Source: Icerya purchasi
Taxonomy: Eukaryota > Arthropoda > Insecta > Hemiptera > Monophlebidae
DNA: 64,000 nt
Direction of reading: 5' to 3'
Assembly (NCBI GenBank): GCA_039619475.1
Contig: CM077116.1
Coordinates: forward strand, 278,643,258-278,707,257
This document shows positions 37,101-47,910 of this stretch, piece after piece. The notes below the pieces were generated by a model. The model saw nothing but the letters and a program-made list of their open reading frames with translations, was not told the origin of the DNA and searched no databases. The position numbers and the translations under genes were made by a program. Position 1 is the first letter of the stretch. Each line of letters begins with the position of its first letter.

Positions 37101-40100
37101 ACCCAAAATATACTACTAGTCATTATTCCATGGAAACCGTACACAGTTGTGTTAGTGAATTTGTAACGACCAAAATATTCCTTTTTATTTTCTTTTTGGA
37201 TATTTCATTGCTGGCTCCTCAGTTCGCTTATTTTCCTTGGTTATCTTATTTTTCAAATTTCAGTCCAAATTATTTTACGATCTATTTTGGAAATTTTACA
37301 TATTACTTTCTTTCACTAAGCTTTTTGCAATCCTAGCAGCTATGTTTGTATCGTGTAACACTTCCTGTTTCGTTTTAAATCAAAATGTTCGTCTTTTGAA
37401 ATTGGAATTCGTCTGATCCAAGCGCGTTTTTACTCGATCATTCGGGAGAAAACGGCGAACTGAAAAGCCGCGTATGGTTTACTGTAAAATATATAATTTT
37501 TCGAAAAGGTAGACTGGCATGTAAAATCGTTTTTTTTTTCATCACCATTGTCGAAAATCAAGCGGTCGTAATAATATCGAATTAATCGGCGAAGGGAGAA
37601 AAGAAATCGGCTCATTCAAAACGACTATAATTCTCGGTGTATTCGAATATCTTTTGATTAATTTAAAAGCTTTGATTCATCGACTTTCCTAAAAGAACTT
37701 TTTTCATGTGATTCAGTGGAAAAAAATATATAAAGCCGATTTTACAAATAATCTCATTTTCATTTATCCTTCTTATGAATTCTTCGCATTCGTCCAATTT
37801 TTATCCCTATAACCTTTTCCAAACTCCCCACATTCAGATTGATTTTCGTTTTGGATTCCAAGTCAAGTGTTGGTGTGACAGAAAATGAAAGGTTTGACCG
37901 TCTGCTTATCTAGCTATTAATGGGACACTCCGACGTTAACAAATACGTACCACCATTAATAACATGTTTCTTTTTAAGAAATTTCATTTGAGGTTTTACT
38001 TAAACTCTCATCCTTTTTTAATCAGCATTCTTTTTAACTCTTATTCAATCCATTTTTTCACCTCATTCTTGTTTTCGTAAACTGTTCACATTATTTCATG
38101 TCCGGTTGCCTATTTTTTGCCTGCTTCCCTCACTACATTATCATCGCGTTTTTCACCTGCATATTTATTTAGTGTCTTTTGCATCATATTACAGGACTGT
38201 ATATACACTTCTAAACACATATTTTTCGATAAGTGTATTCTCACTTCTAAATCGTATTGAAATTTTGTCAAACATATGAATCAATCTTCTCCATTAGTGC
38301 CCCCCCTCCAAAAAAAAAAAATATATATATATATATTACATAAAATAATGATACGAACAAAATGCAAAATAATTTGACGGAAATTTTAATTACACGTGTT
38401 TGTAATTTTCACTGCGAAGTCAGTGTTTTCAGTCACTATAACAAAAAAGTGGATAGTAACAATAACAAAAAGATAAAAGAAAAAAAAACTACGATGTGGA
38501 TAATTAAGTGAAATTTAGAATTAACGGAAAGTTTGAAAGTTTGAAAGTACAATAATTTCGCACCACTGTTAACGATTTGAAGCGGTAAGAAATTACTTGC
38601 TGGGCTGAAAACTGTAATTCCGGAAAAGAACAGTTGCGAATAACTTTATTTCTCAGGAAGAGGACAAATTAGTCGTTCTAATAATTCCGTTAGGACCATT
38701 TGCGCAATATCATTCGGAACTAAGTAATTGAAAAATTCGAACACCGGTAACTGAGCTTGTATCAGAGGAAAATGTTTAACAAAAAAAAAGAAATGTCTAA
38801 AACAACGCCGATATATTATGGAGAGACAACCGCGTTAGTTGATGGTCACCGATAGAGTTCGTTTCCGAGATATATTTATATTTTTCTTGGAATTACAGTA
38901 CGATAAAAATCGATTACAATAACATTCCGCACTTCTGTATTGACTGATTATAATTTGCAAAATTCCTCCTGATGCTACAGAATCATTCGAAATGCCGCAT
39001 ATGCTCAAAGTCCTTCCGTAACTAATTAATTTCCGTTCGTTTCATATTAATCATGCGGCCTATTTTATTTATTTTTTTTTACTGTTTGCTAACAAGATCC
39101 GAGACGGTCTGCATTTAATCGAGATCTTTTCAAATAATGCTCACATTCTAGTTAAGTTCTTTTAAAACTGTCGAAAAAAAAAAAGAAAAAATAGAAAGGT
39201 TCGGGACCGAGTTTTAAAATATATTTTTGTACATTTTTTAAATTTAAACTTTTATTTACATTTTGGGTGTCGATGGTAGTAGTTTTCGGAAGAAGACCGG
39301 AAAGTCACGAACCCGGGGTCCAATTAACTGTTTCTCGATAGAATGAATATCCTTTCCAAGTTGAAAGTTACCAACCAATATCATTGCTGTCTGTCCTATC
39401 TAAAACGATGGAAAAGATGGTGAACAGGCGACTTATGCATTTCCTTAAAGCAAACGCTGTCCCATCACCTATTCAAGCTGAAGGCCGAAAATCAAAGTCA
39501 ACCTTATTAATCATTTATTGAGCCTTCAAAGACAAATCACACCACCTTTATGTAGTATTCTTCGATATGGAGAAGGGGCTATCGAGGCAACACTTGCTTC
39601 GGAGATTGAAATCGGTCGGGGTGGACGGTAAGCTGGGACGATGCATTCACAACTATCTGAGCGACCGATGGATTCAAATCCGAATTGGCTTCTCGATTTT
39701 GAGCAAAGTTATAATAGAGAATGGGATACCTCAAGGTTCCGTCTGCTACCCTTTTTATTCATAGTTGATTGCATCGGGCCTCCAGTGAATGCTCGCCTAA
39801 ATGTAGATGATCTAAATATATGCGCGGCATCTAATATCCTCTCCTTGGCCCAGTCCAGCCTGCAAAATACAATTAATAGATTGAAGCAATGGTCAGGAAA
39901 CAATGGACTAGATTTCTTCTCTCAGAAGTCTCAATATGTTCCCACAGAGGTGTCGCCTAGTTTAGAATCCACCATCACTACAACTGAACAGTAATACAAT
40001 TCCTTACAAAACAACAGCAACTTTCCTAGGCAACTTGATGAACGCCAAACTGACTTGGAAACACCCTTTATATCTGATTTAAAAGCTAAATCCCTTCAAT

Positions 40101-43100
40101 TTTTAAGGGTGATCAAGTTCCTGTCAAATCCCGAATTTAACGTCCAACCGAAATTTCATCTAAATATTTATAAAGCATTAGTCCTCAGCAAAATCAATTA
40201 TGGGAGTCAGGAGTACTCGTCAGTGAGTGGTTCCCTATTAAAAACACTTGACCCAATCTATAACGCCGCTATTTGCATGATACTTGGCGCCCATCGTACA
40301 TTCCCAGCTAAAATCCTATTAGCTGGTGTTCCACCTTTATCTTATAGCAGAAAATTCTTCACTTACCGCGATATGCTTTCATGGGCTGCGGAGAATCACA
40401 GTGACGTAATTATAGAGCCTGACTTTCCCAAAGATAGTCTAGTCAATGCAAGGATGTCTCAATTAACCTTTCTCAACGAATTGAAACCTACGACGAAGCC
40501 ATGGTCGTCTCCAGTCGGAACGGAACGCAGAGTCTTCTCGGCAGTCAATCGCCTGAGAACGGGAAATACGTCTTTTCCCTACGACTACATCCTCAAACAA
40601 GCTCTAAAGCCAAATATCTGCCCACTTTGTTCTATCGGTGAATACACCCACTAGTTTCGCACATCTTGCTGAAATGCACACGTCTCAATGGGTTGCGGTG
40701 CGGCCAGATTATATCACTTGCAGACATTCTCTCAAATACCCCTACCGCTTTAAACAATCTCATGACTTTCGTTCAGTCTAACGAGCTGAGGAGTCTGATC
40801 TTAAACGTCGGTCCACTCACTGCGATAACCTACATGCAGTGTGTGGTTTAACACCCCTCCTTAAATTTAAAAAAAAAATATATGTTTTTCGTTACCGACA
40901 GAGTTTGTCTAGGCACATTAGAATAAACTAACTCGGTTAAAATTTAGCTAAAACGGAACATTTGACGCATACGGAAGAAAATCTAAAGGAGAATGCGGGC
41001 AGCGTCTTCTGTTTAAACTTTTTATTTTTTCAATAAGAATGCCAACACTGGAAAAATACGCATTATTGTTTTTTCCAAGTTTTTTTATTGTCGATTTAAT
41101 AAAAAACATTTAAGCGCGAAAAGCTGCCTTTTTTTTATTTGTTGGGCGCGTCGACTAGGAACACATAAACCCAGGGTGCAAGTGAAATTTTTGAAAGTTA
41201 CGATGTACGGCAGCGAGACAGTTCGCCCAAACGAAACGCAATTAACTAATCTGACTGCCTTTAAAACTCTGCCTTTAAAATATGATATTCTGAAGAAGTA
41301 AAAACTAAAAGCCTGTTTAAATTTCAGAACGGGCTTTTTACGTAACTGATAACTCTAACGATGCCGGCGGAAACAAAACCCCCCGAACTTCTTTATAATC
41401 CTTCCGTCTGGCCTTATAAATTACATGTGTATTTCAGTACAGTAGTCCGGTGGGAAAGTATTGACACAAAAAGACTCGTAAAACATATGTAAAAATAAGA
41501 CACGTAGCTCCTAGATTATAATAGTTACATTGCGATTTCATTATGTTCTTAAAGGTTTCCCATGCGATAATGAGCACACCGCAGTATATTTCTTCCTCCT
41601 TTTGAGGCCGGCCTCTGGTATGACCAATAGTGGATTTCAAGCTGAGTAATAGAATATACATATAGGTGGAAAATAATTCTTAACTTTTACAAGTCGAGAA
41701 GTCTACTGCTGAAACACGCAGTGAAATTGGCGGATTTTTCTGTTTTTAACCATGTGCGACTTTCTGTATGGTTTTTTCATCGTCGCTTATGTCGGCCTTT
41801 TATTATTCTTTCTCGAGAATACTTTAATGCCTTCTCGTCTAAATATCTTGCAACTGAAGTTTCCTTTTCTACATATGTTACATAATCAGATATGTCGACA
41901 ACAAAGTACGCAATTTGCATTCGTGAATAATTTTTGCGCCATGTATATTTGCAGAGTTTCGAAGGATTATATTCATCGGGAAAGAAGCTAAACTACCGAA
42001 TCGATCAACGCGATCTTGCATAAAACATAAAGAAGCCAAAATACAGAAAAGGAAAAAATAAACAACCAAGTCAGAATGAAACATCCGATAGAAATAAAAC
42101 ACCGACTATAGCAGAGTAAACAACCCCGTATTAATGTAATCTCATTAAAGTACTGATTTCTTGGAAGCGGTGGCTGTGTTCCAAGACCATTTTCTCTATT
42201 AAAGTTCGTCCATTTTTCAATTTCAATGGCTTCGCGCAAATCTAATTTACTTTAGCCGAAGCTGTACTATTCTCAAACATAACCGTGCAATTTCTCTAAT
42301 CCTTAGCTAATGCCGATTTATCCCCCGGTCGTTTTGTATACAATCTCAGCTGTCTTCCATTCTGGTTAGTTCGTACGCTCTGCCGGAAAACGGTATTCTA
42401 CAAACAGCGGCAGTATGTAAAAGCACCGCGTAATACGTTTTTAATTATATGAATCCTAAAAGCTGACGACTTGATATTTTTGAGAATCCTCCCAACCGCT
42501 CTTTGACAAAAAGCAAAACACAGCGGTGCTAGTAGATGGTTTTCCCGTTTTAATTTTTCTATTCCTTTTAGTTTTATTGAACTTATTTATACGCATATAT
42601 ATCAGCTTCACTTTTTTTTTTTTTATTTCCATCTGTTTTATCGCTACTTTGAGATATCTTCTAGTTCTTCCGTAAGACTATGACGACACGAAATTTCCTT
42701 CCCTCTATCTACGATGGCTAGAACATTGGTGTGTGAATCTTTACGTAATTATTTATCAGTATGCGCATTTTTTACGAAATAAGAATATAGAGATTCCACC
42801 GAAATTGTTTCACTCAGGGGCAAATCTAAAATGACATATTTTGGGGGTGAAGTGGGATGGGGTGGGTGGGGGGGAATTATTTAATTACGTAAAATAGATT
42901 TGAGAAATACCCCTTGTTTCATAAAGAAAATCAAATAGCGACCAGCTCTGTAGAAATTTAAAAATGCGTTTCCCACCACTAATTTCGCTTGACATCGAAA
43001 AAAACTTATTTGTTTTCGTTTTCCCTGATGAATTTGATGTCGTTATTATCGCTTCGGTAGTTTAATCGTTTTTTATTACGGTCGCTATAATCCCAAAACG

Positions 43101-44180
43101 TCAAAAACAAATACCCATTTTACACACGGCTTGTGTTGGAAAATAATAGTATATTTAAAATGCGTGGCGATCATTGCGGAAGTTTTAAACATTCAACAAT
43201 GTCGCGATGTTCGCATTTATTGCGATGAATGTGTTAAAAGTGCGTAACGTACCCTTATATCATCATCATATTCACCAAGTCCGTATTATTCCGGATGTTC
43301 AATTATGTCAATAAACGATATAAGAGATACGTGCGCTTCAATTTTAATAAAAATGAAATAAGCAACGTGTTTATATTAAAACTAAATCTTGATTAAAGAG
43401 CCAATCTGCTAAACGTGATGATATTGCGCGATCTCCCTCTAATTCGAAAGCATTTAAATCTATTTATTTACAACATCGTTAAGTGAACATCGTTCGGTGT
43501 CTTTCTACATCGCTAACATAAAAAAAAAAACAAAAAAAAACCAACTACAAAACATCATCGACGGTTCCGATACAAATATAAATTAGTCACATTTTACATT
43601 TCGTAATCTAAAAGATAGTCTTAATATATTTCATTTGTTGTATTTTCTTATTGAATACTAGCTCCCCGAGATTCGAGTAACATCGGGGAAAATTGTATAC
43701 TTCTATATTAATTTCGAATGATCCGTTTCAGACGCGTAAAATATATGTAAACTTAAAAAAAACAAAACAGAATAATCGCCGTACCTAACCCCGTATTTTC
43801 TTTCGGAAAAACTCTAATCGCTAAGCTCGTCGATTTAACCTCGAAAATAATTTAATCGGACAAAATCAAGCAACGATTTCGATTTTTAATAATTGACGAC
43901 AGGCTGCCGCCTTTAAGAAAAGAGATAGACAAGACACAATTATGGAATAGAGATAAATTGGTATTTGGCGAAAAAACTACTCTATAAAGAATTACGCGCG
44001 TATTATTATTGTCATTATTAAAGTCGCAAACTTTTGTCTTTAGCTTCGATACCGGAGGTAATCGCTCGCAACTGCCAAGGCTGTAATCCAACTTTAGCAT
44101 CTAACGCAAGAAAGGTGGTCAGTTACGTGAAGCAGCAGCATCCGGATGTCTGGAATCAAGTTTTGCAGAAATATTCTTAA
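24947..44180 (+). CDS. Chemosensory protein A (CSP/OS-D family), two exons
   Basis: Joining 24947-25157 and 44044-44180 gives 115 residues. Residues 1-29 form a signal peptide (hydrophobic core LLFLAITLSSMAIIQLM, likely cut after VSSG). The mature part has Cys55, Cys62, Cys81 and Cys84, matching C-X6-C-X18-C-X2-C exactly. Those pair as two small disulfide loops in this six-helix fold. CSPs are secreted, bind small hydrophobic ligands, and act in the sensillum lymph or in other tissues. The intron is phase 1 directly after the Lys of SSIK, the position conserved in the family. Donor is AAAG|GTCAGT; acceptor is GTCTTTAG. The intron is 18,886 bp and loaded with transposons. The protein stops at QKYS and lacks the usual DPxGxY extension. 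Confidence 0.93.
25158..27350 (+). other. CSP A intron, 5' segment
   Basis: It begins GTCAGT. About 2.2 kb without recognisable repeats, less AT-rich than most of the window. First-intron enhancers could lie here, but I see no specific sites. Confidence 0.45.
27722..27745. repeat. (TA)n at the mariner left junction
   Basis: TA repeat at the mariner insertion point, with a shorter one on the right (29048-29058). In the undisrupted hAT gene these bases would be the codons ACA TAT ATA TGC, so the run grew from the target TA. Confidence 0.8.
27746..29047 (-). mobile_element. mariner transposon, near-complete
   Basis: 1,302 bp, the standard mariner length. Inverted ends start CGAGGGTAGTTCAAATATAA (left) and CGAGGGTGGTTCAAATATAA (right, reversed), with one mismatch in about 30 bp. 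It is flanked by TA, the mariner target. It carries a transposase on the minus strand. It inserted into the C-terminal coding region of the hAT transposase. End similarity and the almost open transposase mark it as much younger than its host. Confidence 0.95.
27819..28900 (-). pseudogene. mariner transposase (DD34D), one frameshift
   Basis: It starts at 28900 (MSEKEVPVSSVAQRIIIRFL). The N-terminal half has the paired helix-turn-helix DNA-binding region (KTQVYEWCSAFRKGREVV; SIGSIATIIHDRLGYRKIAA). The catalytic domain has TTDETWVHY (first Asp), LQDNARPHTARL (second Asp), then 34 residues to the third Asp in YSPDLSPCDYYLFG. An apparent 2-base excess just after TDETWVHY, near 28385-28392, shifts the frame. 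Reading resumes at YTPESKRSSMEWREK and continues to the stop at 27819. Without that lesion it would be about 359 residues, close to family size. Confidence 0.93.
30955..31084. other. CSP A intron between hAT and LINE
   Basis: Short AT-rich spacer ending in the LINE poly(T). Confidence 0.4.
31085..31473 (-). mobile_element. I-like LINE 3' tail, copy in CSP A intron (1)
   Basis: The minus strand reads FVCDPDHVMFDCASL, then AAFYSSLLQIAISTPYSASF and SVIQALDSFLSAISDRIKI before a stop. Next come TTCTTGGGCCAATGTCC and ACGAACCCA, then a poly(A) tail (poly(T) on the plus strand, about 31089-31113). It is 5'-truncated to under 400 bp and abuts the next copy's A-tail. Confidence 0.85.
31474..32080 (-). 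mobile_element. I-like LINE 3' tail, copy in CSP A intron (2)
   Basis: The minus strand reads STIVSLIGLRFGRSLLPSSR then PPFICDPNHILFECLSF, with upstream RNase-H-proximal residues (GSLARIFRKEKFRLYDF). It ends TTGGGTCAGTGCTGGCACTG, then AACCCA, with an A-tail at about 31474-31490. Same family and orientation as its neighbour but clearly diverged, so the two are separate insertions, not a duplication. Confidence 0.8.
32081..33204. other. CSP A intron, AT-rich
   Basis: Homopolymer runs and short AT-rich repeats only. No recognisable element. Confidence 0.4.
33205..33290 (-). repeat. tRNA-like SINE head, degenerate
   Basis: The minus strand reads CCGTAGCGTTAGATTAGGCA, then GTATTTCGTTTGAGTAGGA, matching the copy at 15.1 kb (TAGCGTTGTTGG...TTTATTTGAGTAGGA). 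The B-box is lost. Confidence 0.45.
33291..39369. other. CSP A intron, about 6 kb without clear elements
   Basis: Two frames look more protein-like than chance but match nothing I know: plus 34732-34914 (contains TESKTLTEDDLTITFESSSP) and minus 36559-36371 (contains RLAKEKLSVLMDYTRPDDDK). Both are in AT-rich surroundings without good splice sites. A short (TA)n lies near 36640-36655, and a C/A/TA-rich simple repeat near 38300-38337. Confidence 0.4.
39370..40880 (+). mobile_element. I-clade LINE fragment, RT to C-terminus
   Basis: It opens with YRPISLLSVLSKTMEKMVNR, then FFDMEKGLSRQHLLRRLKSV (motif A Asp present), IIENGIPQGSVCYPF (motif B) and NARLNVDDLNICAASNI, where the catalytic YADD reads NVDD. 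Next is a 199-codon frame from 40055 with the thumb (LVLSKINYGSQEYSSVSG; MILGAHRTFPAKILL) and LRTGNTSFPYDYILKQAL then ICPLCSIGEYTH, and LKCTRLNGLRCGQIISLADI after a frameshift. RNase H is not recognisable between thumb and tail. It ends in an A-rich stretch at about 40871-40880. Confidence 0.8.
40881..44043 (+). other. CSP A intron, 3' segment
   Basis: Mostly featureless. It contains a G-rich tract at 42843-42874 and ends with the acceptor TTTTGTCTTTAG at 44043. Confidence 0.45.
42843..42874 (+). other. G-quadruplex-forming G-tract
   Basis: Five G-runs of 3 to 7 (GGGGG, GGG, GGGG, GGG, GGGGGGG) separated by loops of 1-6 bases in an AT-rich region. It fits the standard G4 pattern on the coding strand of CSP A, so it would also be present in the pre-mRNA intron. 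Confidence 0.7.
44044..44180 (+). CDS. CSP A exon 2
   Basis: 137 nt. Two bases complete an Ala codon, then SIPEVIARNCQGCNPTLASN, ARKVVSYVKQQHPDVWNQVL and QKYS, stop TAA at 44178-44180. It contains cysteines 3 and 4 and the conserved helix with Trp near the end. Confidence 0.93.
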
Positions 44181-45192
44181 AATCGGAAACATATCCAGAC
44201 ACGGTCATTATCGTAAATCATCGATGATAATCATTTTTTTCTTCCTACTTTCTTTCACCGCAATATTTCAAACATTTTACTAGTCTCTTCGTATAAGGCG
44301 ATGATATGTCGTACACGTATAAAAACTGAATACGAATGGAAAAAAACCAAAACCAAAACGTATTAGTATGTATAATATTATGTATCGGGACATGTTTTAC
44401 CGAAATAATAATTTAAATGGGTACAGTGATATTTCTTCCTTTTCTTTTTTCGCGTTAATATATGAAATTTTATATTGCATCATAAATTATTTACGTTAAT
44501 AATACGTGCCAAGGTAAATTATACAGATATTAGAGCGTCAATATATGACCGCCGTCTGATGTAATTCCAGTCTGTCTCCAATTTAGCTATAGCACGGTCG
44601 CCTATTGTGATGTGGTACATTGTGCGACGATAATTTCATTAGCCTTCTATTTACCGATAATGTGTCGCTGTCGCATTTTGTAAAGATGCGGGCTTTTTAT
44701 ACATAAAACTTAATATCAGATAGTGCTCCGATTCTTAAAAATGATGCAATAAATCTCACATTGCAAAAGTAGAAATAAATACGAAAATAAAATGTTTTTA
44801 TTATTTAAACGGATTTTTCGATACCGTTATAAAATATTTACCTTTTTCGCACGAGGTTAATTATTATCAATGCGGTATACTATTAGAAATTACCGAAATA
44901 TAGTTCTCGTAACGATCTATTTATCTTTGTTTTTATTTGAATTTTAATATACATACGTTTTTTTTAAATTTTTTTCCCGAAACTGATTAAGACTCAAATA
45001 TTAAAATGTAGTGGCTATCTATAAAAAGATTCAATGTCGTAACGTTACTTTAATTTTCATTAAAATTACCGAAGATGGTTAATAATAACTCCTTTTGCAT
45101 CTTCAAAAAAAAGAGAAAGAAAAACATCCGTTTGTATTCATTTTTTACAATTTCAAGTTATTTCACTTATTGCGATATACGATTAAAGTAAA
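44181..45192 (+). other. CSP A 3' flank, candidate poly(A) signals
   Basis: AATAAA occurs at 44748-44753 and 44774-44779, about 570-600 nt after the stop. These are plausible but not distinctive in AT-rich DNA. No other feature before the LINE tail at 45193. Confidence 0.35.
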
Positions 45193-45612
45193 GTGAAGCA
45201 TGACTTCCCTTTTCATGCGTCGCTCCAGCATCTCGGCAATATGCCGCCACCGCTTTGGGCACAGCTGGCTTCCCTCTTTTCCGATTCTCTCTCGCGGCAT
45301 CTCCGTATTGTCCTTTACATTCTCCGAACAGTCAACATGTATGTGATCCTGATCACATACATGTTCCAATGTTCATCTCTTTCATCTGAACAATCTTCCT
45401 TTTACTCCTCTCTTTTATCAAACAATGTTCCTACTCCCTATTGTGCTGCATTTATTCTTTCCCTTCCTTCTCCTTCTGTCATCCAGGCGCTTGTCACATT
45501 CTTGTTGAGTGTTTCACGCCGCATAAAAATCTGATTTTTTCTTTATTCCTATTTCTTGGGCTAATGTCCTCGCTGACAAACCCATAGTAAATTAAAAAAA
45601 AAAAAAAAAAAG
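45193..45612 (+). mobile_element. I-like LINE 3' tail
   Basis: SISAICRHRFGHSWLPSL is in one frame. CDPDHIHV is in a second frame; the main frame continues SLSSEQSSFYSSLLSNNVPT and SVIQALVTFLLSVSRRIKI with a stop. The tail is TTCTTGGGCTAATGTCCTCG, then CTGACAAACCCA and A18. Same family as the 31 kb copies, inserted about 1 kb after CSP A. Confidence 0.85.
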
Positions 45613-45614
45613 TC

Positions 45615-45898
45615 CCCCTTATTCTTGATAAGGTATCATGGATTGTGTAATTAAGCTTTTCATAATGTACTAAGCCTAATGAATCTAAAGAGGAACTATT
45701 GGGGCCAATTCCTTTCTACTTGGGATCCGTCTTTACTTTCCCCCAGATAATTCTTTGGTATAGCCAATATTCAATTTCAAATACCTGGGAGTGACTTGGA
45801 ACCGGAACGAGACAAGTATCGCTAACCTATGACATACATCTGGTTTGGTAGCTAAACGCCTTAATCACTAGGCTACCGCGCTACCTGATATACGATTA
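45615..45898 (-). repeat. tRNA-derived SINE, family S1, minus orientation
   Basis: On the minus strand the head reads GCGCGGTAGCCTAGTGATTA (A-box) then GGTTAGCGATACTTG (decayed B-box). The body follows: TTGTCTCGTTCCGGTTCC, AGAAAGGAATTGGCCCCAA, and the tail ATGATACCTTATCAAG. It is nearly collinear with the copy at 60.5 kb. A-box spacing and head orientation indicate tRNA ancestry. Confidence 0.75.
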
Positions 45899-47154
45899 AT
45901 CTCAAAAATTATCATTTTAAATTATGGGGAAAAAAAATAAAAAATCGAAAAAAACCGGAAAAATTGTACATGAGAGGGAAACATACTCTAAGGGCTAAAT
46001 CGGTAGAGCTAGATTATAATGTTACGGTTGAAAAAACCTTTTTGTTTAAACTATTGCTTTGCAAACGTAACGCAAATGTTAAACGAATAAAATAAGAAAT
46101 AATTAAAATTAATGTTCTTTCTTAATTAGCTTTTTTTGTTTCTTTCTTGTATATTTTTCACTTCGAAGAATATGTTTCAGCGCTTCCCGTTAAACCTCTC
46201 GCTTCCTACTTATAATAAGTCGAATATTTTCACTGACATCACTAATTATTTACAATAATGCTGAAGTATACAATTCCCCGACATGTTTCAAAGTTTAAGG
46301 CTCTAGATCATGCAATGTTAAAAATTTCGTAATCATGAAGCTAAGCTTCGAAATGCGTTGAAATTATTTAATAAATATGTATGTGCGTATATTTTTTTAA
46401 TAATCATTTATTTCAGCATTATTGGACTGAGTTAGTTGGTTTTCCGTAATGTCGTTATGCGTCGTTGAGTGCAACATGCTTCACTGAGCTACTACTATCA
46501 GTGTAAACCCGAATAATAGTTTATTACTTGCCCTAGAAAACTTCCCCTGTGCAAGATTTACACTATCGGTTCTTTTGCTCATTTCTGTTTTACTAATATT
46601 ATGACCTTCTTAAAATTCGTCCATCCTATTACCAGATACGTACACAAAAGTGTCAACTTTGAAGAGATTTTAAATCTTAACTGCGTCAATGAAGCGACCG
46701 CCGGGTTTTAATGTCTTTTGCATTTTTCAAACGCACTAAATGATGATATATTTTTCAGACTTTACCACGGAGGATCCCTTTGATCCGCTGGTGAGGGTTT
46801 TCTCATAATGCTTATAGAAAAGTAAATTCTAATTGGCTACGTTATTTTTTAAAAAAAAAGTTCAATTTGCCCTTTGCGTAACTAAAATTTTATTTTTACT
46901 GTATATTTATTTCAAAACGTAACAGAAAAACACTATATTTTTCGTAACGTTTTTTTTTTTTTATATTGCCCCCAACGAAAGAACGATGTCATTAATATAT
47001 ATATATGTATATATATAAATCATCGCCGCCCTGTTAATTGAAGAAATTCATTTCCAATATGTTTCCAATTATTGTAGCCACCCTTCAATTAAACGAAGGA
47101 ATATTAAAAATCTTACAATAAAAGCGGAAGACCGCTTCTTTTAACAGAGAATTT
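45899..47154. other. Intergenic, no recognisable feature
   Basis: AT-rich, with a short (TA)n near 46996-47018. No gene seen. Confidence 0.4.
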
Positions 47155-47835
47155 AAGAGCTCCTTAAAATTTGTCTTCCGTTAACGAGCCTTTTTTGTGA
47201 AACTGAGAACTGGACGTTTCGTCACTGGCATCACGGGGCAAACTGAAATTGCATAGTGGCTTCACTGATCCAGTTTTAACTGGGATTTTATAATAATTGA
47301 ATCGAGATTTTAATATACCGTTTATTATCAAACTGTTGTAATTTGGAAATAGTTGGTTAGTTTTGATCAATTCTTTAGTATCTAATTCGAATTTGTGAGC
47401 AGCAATCCAATATAGCGCCTGTTTAATATTTTTGAAAAATCTTTAACTCAAAGTAGTTAGTTAGTTGTTAAAGATAGTAAGTATTGGGGGGGGGGGGAGT
47501 TGTGATAAACCTCTAGTAATACCGACTTTTTAAATTGTCTAATATTATAAGTATCTATTTATTTATTGGATGAAAGCGATTCTTCTCATTTTTTTTACGG
47601 AAAATTTGTCCGTAGAACAATTAAGAAGAAATTTAACCGAAATTTCTGTGCATTCAACATTGACTACGTGAGCTGGTGTGTAGACTTCGTAGACCCTAAA
47701 CAGAGCCAAAGGGGGCTCTATTTTGAATAATTTGTGGTTTTTTAGTTTTTATATTATTTAAATTTAATATTGGGGCTGCGTATTCTATATGAATCCGTAT
47801 TATTGGTTTGTATATTATGTTGCAAACTCGCCTTT
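47155..47835 (-). mobile_element. LINE fragment, RT thumb and linker (clade unclear)
   Basis: The minus strand, from about 47825, reads NIIYKPIIRIHIEYAAPILN then KKPQIIQNRAP, the RT thumb phrase (YGAPILN, IQNRAL). It continues VYEVYTPAHVVNVECTEISV. Further left an open stretch, ALYWIAAHKFELDTKELIKT to a stop at 47164, may be the linker of the same element. The last part is not diagnostic and could instead be an exon of an unknown gene. Confidence 0.5.
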
Positions 47836-47857
47836 TCTTCGTGATGATGAGCTGCCG

Positions 47858-47910
47858 ATTTTTTTTTTTTTTTTCTTGTTTGGGTTTTTCCCTGGGCTTG
47901 TCAGCAACGG
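47858..47910 (-). repeat. LINE-like 3' end with A-tail
   Basis: The minus strand reads CGTTGCTGACAAGCCCAGGG, then AAACCCAAACAAG and A16, resembling the TGACAAACCCA-poly(A) ends of the I-like LINEs here. The body upstream is not recognisable, so it may be a LINE remnant or a SINE sharing the tail. Confidence 0.4.
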
